Assembly (NCBI GenBank): GCA_029561355.1
Contig: JAKQJD010000192.1
Coordinates: forward strand, 1-40,105
From: Bacteroidota bacterium
GTDB taxonomy: Bacteria; Bacteroidota; Bacteroidia; Chitinophagales; Saprospiraceae
Length of the DNA: 40,105 nt
Direction: 5' to 3'
Shown: positions 35,821 through 40,105 of the stretch, one piece after another
Numbering within the stretch: the stretch's first letter is position 1
How the letters are laid out: each line of letters begins with the position of its first letter
The notes under the pieces: generated by a model
Seen by the model: only the letters and a program-made list of their open reading frames with translations
Told to the model about the DNA's origin: nothing
Database searches by the model: none
Made by a program: the position numbers and the translations under genes

Positions 35821-36279
35821 ATGCGACTACTCCTTATCATGCTGGCTGCATTCAGCCTCACGACCATGTCCTGCCTGAAGGACAACTCTCCGGAAAAACA
35901 ACTGGAAGATGATATTCAGGCTATCAAAAATCACCTCACCGACCACGGCCTGACGGCGATTGAACGCCCCTCCGGCCTGCACTACATCATCACGCAGGAA
36001 GGCACCGGCGGCAATCCCAGCCCGCTGTCGACGGTAACCGTTAAGTACAAGGGATACCTGCTCGACGGCACCGTATTCGACCAGACCAGCGGCACCGAAA
36101 CGGCAACTTTTGCGCTCGACGGCCTGATCGAAGCCTGGCAGGAAGGTATTCCACTGCTGAAAAAAGGTGGAAAAGGCACGTTTTTCTCCCCTTCGGCACT
36201 CGCTTACGGACCGAACGGCGTGGGAAGTATCGCGCCAAACTCGGTGCTTATTTTTGAGATCGAACTGGTGAATTTCTGA
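35821..36279 (+). CDS. FKBP-type peptidyl-prolyl isomerase lipoprotein
   Basis: This 152-residue protein has a lipoprotein signal peptide (MRLLLIMLAAFSLTTMSC, lipid-acceptor Cys18). A short helical linker follows, then an FKBP domain: SGLHYIITQEGTGGNPSPLSTVTVKYKGYLLDGTVFDQT, LDGLIEAWQEGIPLLKKGGKGTFFSPSALAYGPNGVGSIAPNSVLIFEIELVNF. Active-site residues typical of FKBPs are present (Tyr in KYKGYL, Phe/Asp in VFDQ, the E-A-W-Q-E-G-I segment, Tyr in LAYG). It should catalyse proline isomerisation in the periplasm, attached to a membrane. It is probably a folding factor for exported proteins. It is divergent from the SIR2/TIR operon and convergent with the amidohydrolase. Confidence 0.94.
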   Translation: MRLLLIMLAAFSLTTMSCLKDNSPEKQLEDDIQAIKNHLTDHGLTAIERPSGLHYIITQEGTGGNPSPLSTVTVKYKGYLLDGTVFDQTSGTETATFALDGLIEAWQEGIPLLKKGGKGTFFSPSALAYGPNGVGSIAPNSVLIFEIELVNF

Positions 36280-36386
36280 GGTGGTTATTAGTTATCAGTT
36301 ATTGGTTATTAGGGGTGGTAGCCCCTGGCCTATTCATACCATAGCCCGGGGTTACTACCCCTAATAACCAATAACCAATAACTACC
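36280..36386. repeat. GGTTATTAG-armed palindrome
   Basis: GGTTATTAG/GTTATCAG units on the left face complementary AATAACC units on the right. The best perfect arm is 36298-36316 with 36357-36375 (19 bp), continued inward by near-complementary GGTAGCCCC and GGGGTTACT. It fills the gap between two convergent genes. Confidence 0.88.
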
Positions 36387-36387
36387 A

Positions 36388-37569
36388 TCAAATCAACCGC
36401 GACACCCGCGCGCCTTCTCCCAGCCGCCCTTCGGCTTCCAGCCCTTGCAGACACAAAATTCCCGGCGTTTTCCCGGGTTCCAGGCTTCCCAGCGTGTCGT
36501 CGAAACCGAGTGCCTGCGCGCCGTTGAGCGTTGCCCATTGCAACAGCGTTTCGAAAGGCACGTAGGATTGCAGGCGGGCGATGGTTTTTATTTCTTCCAA
36601 AACAGATAGTTGCCAGTTGGATGCGAGGCTGTCGGTACCGATCGTCACCCGGGCGCCGGTATCCAGAAATGCCTGATAATCGGGCAGGCGGTTTTCAATA
36701 TACAGATTGGCATTCGGGCAGGTCGCCCAAAACACCTGGTCGCTCCAGGCCTGCGCTGCGCGAATTTCTTCGCGGGTGGTCAGGGTATTGTGCACCAGCA
36801 GGTTGCGCACTTGCGGATTCCCGTTTTCCAGTATGTAAAAAATGGAGGTGCGGCCGGTAGCCTGAAAATCTTCCAGCAGGCTGCCGAATTTTTCATAAAA
36901 AGGCAGAAAACCACCTGTTTTATATTGAAAAAGTTCGTTTTCCGACGGTGTTTCCTGGTTGTGGATGCTTACCGTTATGCCGGAAGCAGGGTTGAATTCT
37001 TTTATCTTTTGAAAAAGGTTTGTACTCACCGTGTAAGGCGCATGCGGCACGATGGAACGGGCATGCCCGCTGGACAGTTGCAATTGCTCATACACCGCCC
37101 GGGCTCCCTCCATGTTTTTTTCGCTGCCGCTGTCGCGCAAAAAATCGAAGGCTTCCACGAAGGTGTAATAGCGCAGGCGGGCTTTCGCTTTCACGGCAAA
37201 TGAATCGGACACATTGGAAATATCGCCGACAGCCATAATGCCTCCGGCCAGCATTTCCTTTTCCGCCTGATCGATGGCGGCGGCGATGATTTCCGGCGGC
37301 GCATTGCGGCGGGTAACCACACCTTTTATAAAATGGAGCAGGCCGGTTCCCGTATCCACCAGCCCTTTCATGTGCGACAATTCCAGGTGGCAGTGGGTGT
37401 TGATGAAGCCGGGAATTAGTACGCCGGGAAGAATTTCGAGCGTGGCGGGGTCGTGGCGCTCGCGGGGCTCGACGGCCAGGATGCGGCCGTCGTCGTCGGT
37501 GATGACTACACCGTTATCGAGGGGTGGGGAAGAAACGGGGAAAACCTGGTCGGCAGAGAATTTACGCAT
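36388..37569 (-). CDS. Amidohydrolase family protein (aminofutalosine-deaminase-like)
   Basis: This 393-residue TIM-barrel metal hydrolase has the HxH site in GFINTHCHLELSHMKG (H59, H61). It also has HAPYTVS, SIHNQETPSE, a LVHNT histidine and the Asp in IGTDSLASN, plus the small beta-sandwich ends (GVVITDDDGRILAVEP; SLEPGKTPGILCL). This is the cytosine-deaminase/SsnA-like branch that removes amino groups from heterocycles. Bacteroidota members with the THCHLELSHMKG pattern are often annotated as 6-aminodeoxyfutalosine deaminases of the futalosine menaquinone pathway. No other menaquinone gene is nearby, so the substrate is uncertain. The ATG at 37569 starts a typical N-terminal strand. Confidence 0.88.
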   Translation of the reverse strand: MRKFSADQVFPVSSPPLDNGVVITDDDGRILAVEPRERHDPATLEILPGVLIPGFINTHCHLELSHMKGLVDTGTGLLHFIKGVVTRRNAPPEIIAAAIDQAEKEMLAGGIMAVGDISNVSDSFAVKAKARLRYYTFVEAFDFLRDSGSEKNMEGARAVYEQLQLSSGHARSIVPHAPYTVSTNLFQKIKEFNPASGITVSIHNQETPSENELFQYKTGGFLPFYEKFGSLLEDFQATGRTSIFYILENGNPQVRNLLVHNTLTTREEIRAAQAWSDQVFWATCPNANLYIENRLPDYQAFLDTGARVTIGTDSLASNWQLSVLEEIKTIARLQSYVPFETLLQWATLNGAQALGFDDTLGSLEPGKTPGILCLQGLEAEGRLGEGARVSRLI

Positions 37570-37592
37570 TTGGGGAATTTCTTAGAAGCGCT

Positions 37593-39689
37593 TTATTTTT
37601 GAATAAAAAACGGAAGCGCCTGAACATGTTTTGTCAGAAGAATCAGATAGTACACGCCCGAAACAAGATGCGGCTCTACCTGAAGAGGCGTTAAAGTACC
37701 GGAAACTATTGGGACACTTCCGGTCTGAACTATTTTCCCGGATTCATCCTGTACCATAAACTCAGTTTGCGCGGTGCAGGAAGGGCAGTTTAACCACAAC
37801 TGCTCGTATACTGGGTTGGGGAATATTTCGGCAGCAATATTTTCAGACGGCTCTTCGGAACCGGAAACGGGAGTAATTGTGCCCATACTTGATTTAGAGG
37901 AACAGTTATTTGTGGCTTCTAAAATCACATTGTAAATACCAGGTTGCAGGTACTCATGTATCGGGTTGGGCTCTGTGCTTGTCGTGCCATCACCGAATTG
38001 CCAAAAGTAACTGTTCGCTCCGATACTTGAATTAATGAATGAAACGATCAACCCGTTCTGATTAAATGTAAAAACAGGCTCGACTGACGTCACAACCTCC
38101 AAAATTTGCGTTGAGGTATCAGCACCAAAAGGATTTGACACAATTAAGTGAATTGTTTTGGTTCCCGCCTGCGTGTATTTCACGTCGTGCGGCCCTTTTC
38201 CCTGCGCAGTACCGGGAAGAGCATCCGCTCCAAAGTCCCATAACCAGTTTTCACCAGTAGCGAAAGTCGAAAAGGATACGTACTCGGGTTGGCCCAGGCA
38301 AACGGTGTCAGGCGCCTCAAAATCGGCAACAGGTGCAGCAAATTCATATTTCCATAGTTCACGCCCATCGTCGAAATTGGCTGCAGTAAACATCAGGGTA
38401 GAGTCTAACATTTGCAAAGAAAGGGGTCTATACCCCAATCCTCCATACATATTCGAAAACACTTGTGTACCGGAAGGAGTTGCATCTGTTTTACACAGCA
38501 CAGAGCCAAGGATATTCGGTGTGTCGGCTGCAAAATACATAACCCCTTGATAGATTGCAAAAGTCGACCCTATGTAGCCTGAAGAAAGGTTGGGGTAAAA
38601 GTCTTTTAATAAATAAGTACCTTCGGTGGTGCCATCAGTTGTCCATAATTGCGCTCCTACGTTTTGTACATTCGTTGAAAAAATCTGTTGATTTCCTATC
38701 TGTCCCATCAGTATTACCAGTGCATGGGAAGTATCCGGACCTATGTCTTTTAATAAAAATGTCCCATCCGGTGTACCATCAGAAACCCATAATTCCTCGC
38801 CATGAACCCCGTCATCTGCTATAAATAATGCTTTATTATTTAAGACAACGCCCCGGCTACGCAACGAGTAAGCAGGATAGCTCCCGGCAGGACCTTCCCG
38901 GATGTCTTTTAACATAAATGTGCCCGCTTCGGTACCATCCGTTCTCCAAAGTTCCGATGCGGTTTCCGGCGAAGTGCCCCTGAAAAGCAATACGCTATCG
39001 AGACCCATAAAATTTGCTGCATCTACTTCCTTGATCGGAACAGTACCATCCGTTGTGCCGTCTGAAATCCACAGATATTGGTTATTAATATTGCCTCCAC
39101 CAAAAAACATACGATCGTTCCACACCGTCATTGTAGTTGGAAAAGGTGCGCCGCCACCCATACTCAGGTCTTTCAGCAGGGTAAATGACGATAAATTGCC
39201 CGTAGTACTAGTAATCTTTGCACCAGAAAGGTTCATATAAAGGGTGTCTCTGTAAACGACAAATCCTGATTTTGTATCATGATAAGCAGGAATTGAGCAC
39301 CCGCCAGGACAGGCATCCACAAAAACATACGTCCCTTCCGGCGTTCCATCCGAGCGCCATAACTCCAGGCCGGTTTCTTCTGTCGCAGCAGAAAAATAGA
39401 GTACCGAATCATAAACACACAGAAATTTGGTAATGCCTGCTTGTTCATACACACTCCAAAAACTATGCAGATAAATAGTCCCCTCTTCCGTGCCATCTGA
39501 ACGCCACAATTGCATGCCTACCTCTGGAATAGCATATGTAACAAAGAAATAATAATTACCTGCTACCATGGAAAGTCCACCTGGGTAAATGCCGGATTGA
39601 TCGCCAGGTATGATATCGCGGACCTTTACCGGTTGCGCGGAAACAATACAATAAATAAATACCTGAAGCAGCGTAAGGAAAGTTTTCAT
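37593..39689 (-). CDS. T9SS-secreted protein with ELWxxDGT repeats and PKD domains
   Basis: This 698-residue protein opens with a signal peptide (MKTFLTLLQVFIYCIVSAQ). Residues about 20-445 hold some seven or eight repeats spaced 45-60 residues apart with the motif LWRSDGTxxGT (variants ELWRSDGTPEGT, YLWISDGTTDGT, ELWVSDGTPDGT, QLWTTDGTTEGT; the last degenerates to LCKTDATPSGT). These are probably blades of a beta-propeller. Two PKD-like domains follow (NWLWDFGADALPG; SYFWQFGDGTTSTEPNPIHEYLQPGIYNVIL). The tail is a T9SS sorting domain (AEIFPNPVYEQLWLNCP ... VSGVYYLILLTKH). It should be an exported adhesin-like or surface protein of unknown ligand. Base composition in this gene is visibly more AT-rich than in its neighbours, so recent acquisition or relaxed selection is possible. 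Confidence 0.9.
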   Translation of the reverse strand: MKTFLTLLQVFIYCIVSAQPVKVRDIIPGDQSGIYPGGLSMVAGNYYFFVTYAIPEVGMQLWRSDGTEEGTIYLHSFWSVYEQAGITKFLCVYDSVLYFSAATEETGLELWRSDGTPEGTYVFVDACPGGCSIPAYHDTKSGFVVYRDTLYMNLSGAKITSTTGNLSSFTLLKDLSMGGGAPFPTTMTVWNDRMFFGGGNINNQYLWISDGTTDGTVPIKEVDAANFMGLDSVLLFRGTSPETASELWRTDGTEAGTFMLKDIREGPAGSYPAYSLRSRGVVLNNKALFIADDGVHGEELWVSDGTPDGTFLLKDIGPDTSHALVILMGQIGNQQIFSTNVQNVGAQLWTTDGTTEGTYLLKDFYPNLSSGYIGSTFAIYQGVMYFAADTPNILGSVLCKTDATPSGTQVFSNMYGGLGYRPLSLQMLDSTLMFTAANFDDGRELWKYEFAAPVADFEAPDTVCLGQPEYVSFSTFATGENWLWDFGADALPGTAQGKGPHDVKYTQAGTKTIHLIVSNPFGADTSTQILEVVTSVEPVFTFNQNGLIVSFINSSIGANSYFWQFGDGTTSTEPNPIHEYLQPGIYNVILEATNNCSSKSSMGTITPVSGSEEPSENIAAEIFPNPVYEQLWLNCPSCTAQTEFMVQDESGKIVQTGSVPIVSGTLTPLQVEPHLVSGVYYLILLTKHVQALPFFIQK

Positions 39690-39711
39690 AATGAGCGTTA
39701 GTTTAATGGTT

Positions 39712-39719
39712 CAAAAATA
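39712..39719 (-). promoter_or_regulatory. Putative -7 box (TATTTTTG) for the ELWxxDGT gene
   Basis: The minus strand reads TATTTTTG 22 nt before the ATG at 39689. A TTTG lies 15 nt upstream of it (39735-39738 on this strand), slightly closer than usual. Confidence 0.5.
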
Positions 39720-39812
39720 ATAGATATTCCAATACAAATGGCGTACTAATAACAGTATAAATGGAGAAAAACAGGTCAATCGTATTTTTACGATAAATTT
39801 TTATACCACTAC

Positions 39813-39842
39813 TTGCATCTTTCAAAATACATCGTACTTTTG
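39813..39842 (+). promoter_or_regulatory. Promoter (TTG-N19-TACTTTTG) for the ArsR-like gene
   Basis: TTG at 39813-39815 and TACTTTTG at 39835-39842 are separated by 19 nt, a good match to the Bacteroidota -33/-7 pattern, 24 nt before the ATG at 39867. An ArsR operator, if autoregulated, would be expected to overlap this region. Confidence 0.6.
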
Positions 39843-39866
39843 CGATGAATTAAAACCGAATCGAGC

Positions 39867-40105
39867 ATGGCAACCACCAGAAAAGAAGGCTTTACACCGG
39901 AAGATCAGCGACTGGCAGAAATTGCCAAAGCCCTCGCCCACCCCGCCCGTATTGCCATTCTGAAAGAACTGGCCAAGCGCAATACCTGCATCTGCGGGGA
40001 AATCGTGGAAGTGTTGCCGCTGGCGCAAAGCACGGTGTCGCAACACCTGAAGGAATTGTCGCAAGCCGGCCTGATCAGCGGTACGGTGGATGGCGTAAAA
40101 TCCTG
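39867..40105 (+). CDS. ArsR-family winged-helix regulator, partial
   Basis: The frame starts at the ATG at 39867 and runs off the window after 79 complete codons. The visible part is the ArsR/SmtB winged helix: [57 protein letters not shown], with recognition helix [19 protein letters not shown] motif in the alpha-3 region has two cysteines in the position of the metal-sensing ELCVCDL box of ArsR/CadC. This suggests, without proving, thiol-based metalloid or metal sensing. Such proteins repress adjacent resistance or transport genes, which would lie beyond the right edge. Confidence 0.9.
   Translation, partial: MATTRKEGFTPEDQRLAEIAKALAHPARIAILKELAKRNTCICGEIVEVLPLAQSTVSQHLKELSQAGLISGTVDGVKS

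Overview
The window reads as a chromosomal segment from a Bacteroidota bacterium, most likely of the Saprospiraceae/Lewinella type. This is inferred from protein content and style; no 16S gene is present. Support comes from proteins with C-terminal type IX secretion (T9SS) sorting domains, a DUF4294 protein, Bacteroidota-style promoters (TAnnTTTG at -7), an ECF sigma factor paired with a membrane-anchored beta-barrel protein, and the near absence of Shine-Dalgarno sites. I see no tRNA, rRNA, CRISPR array, insertion sequence or prophage.

Layout. 1-1773 (-) is an edge-truncated LRR / caspase-like / EAD11 / coiled-coil protein whose caspase His and Cys positions are both substituted. 1.9-10.4 kb is mostly housekeeping: a carboxymuconolactone decarboxylase-family protein, a trans-sulfuration PLP enzyme, a WecA-type glycosyl-phosphate transferase, an OppC-like permease, an orphan RND pump and ApaG. 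10.8-14 kb (-) holds a lipoprotein, then an ECF sigma factor with a protein made of an N-terminal inner-membrane helix and a C-terminal outer-membrane barrel. 14.2-18 kb (+) has an M43 metalloprotease with a T9SS tail, a ROK sugar kinase and a DUF4294 protein. 18.4-24.8 kb (-) has ligA, rlmD and a large reprolysin-like T9SS protease. 25-27.7 kb (+) is alaS. 27.8-31.8 kb has small genes (a hypothetical, a HTH/coiled-coil regulator, a Dabb protein), rnhB, a WD40 protein and a short serA. 32-35.6 kb (-) is a translationally coupled two-gene unit: a SIR2-like/TIR-like protein followed by a membrane-anchored nSTAND NTPase. This is the best candidate for an undescribed conflict or immune system here. 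35.8-40.1 kb has an FKBP lipoprotein, an amidohydrolase, a T9SS protein with ELWxxDGT repeats and PKD domains, and the start of an ArsR regulator.

The second striking signal lies between the genes. Almost every 3' end is followed by a long inverted repeat whose arms are built from short degenerate words, for example (GGGTTTAT)n, (GTGAGAGAA)n, AGTGCGAAGTC or GGATTTGAGGAT. Perfect arms reach 24-42 bp. A small vocabulary of arms and central cores is reused in different combinations at distant sites. Some elements have only one arm, and some supply the stop codons of adjacent genes. Most lack a canonical U-tract, so they are not simply textbook terminators.

How the genes may work together: the SIR2/TIR-nSTAND pair probably acts as a sensor-effector module (inference). 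The LRR-pseudocaspase-EAD11 protein is probably an adaptor in a separate EAD-mediated network (inference). The sigma/barrel pair looks like a trans-envelope signalling unit. The three T9SS cargo proteins need a secretion machine encoded elsewhere.
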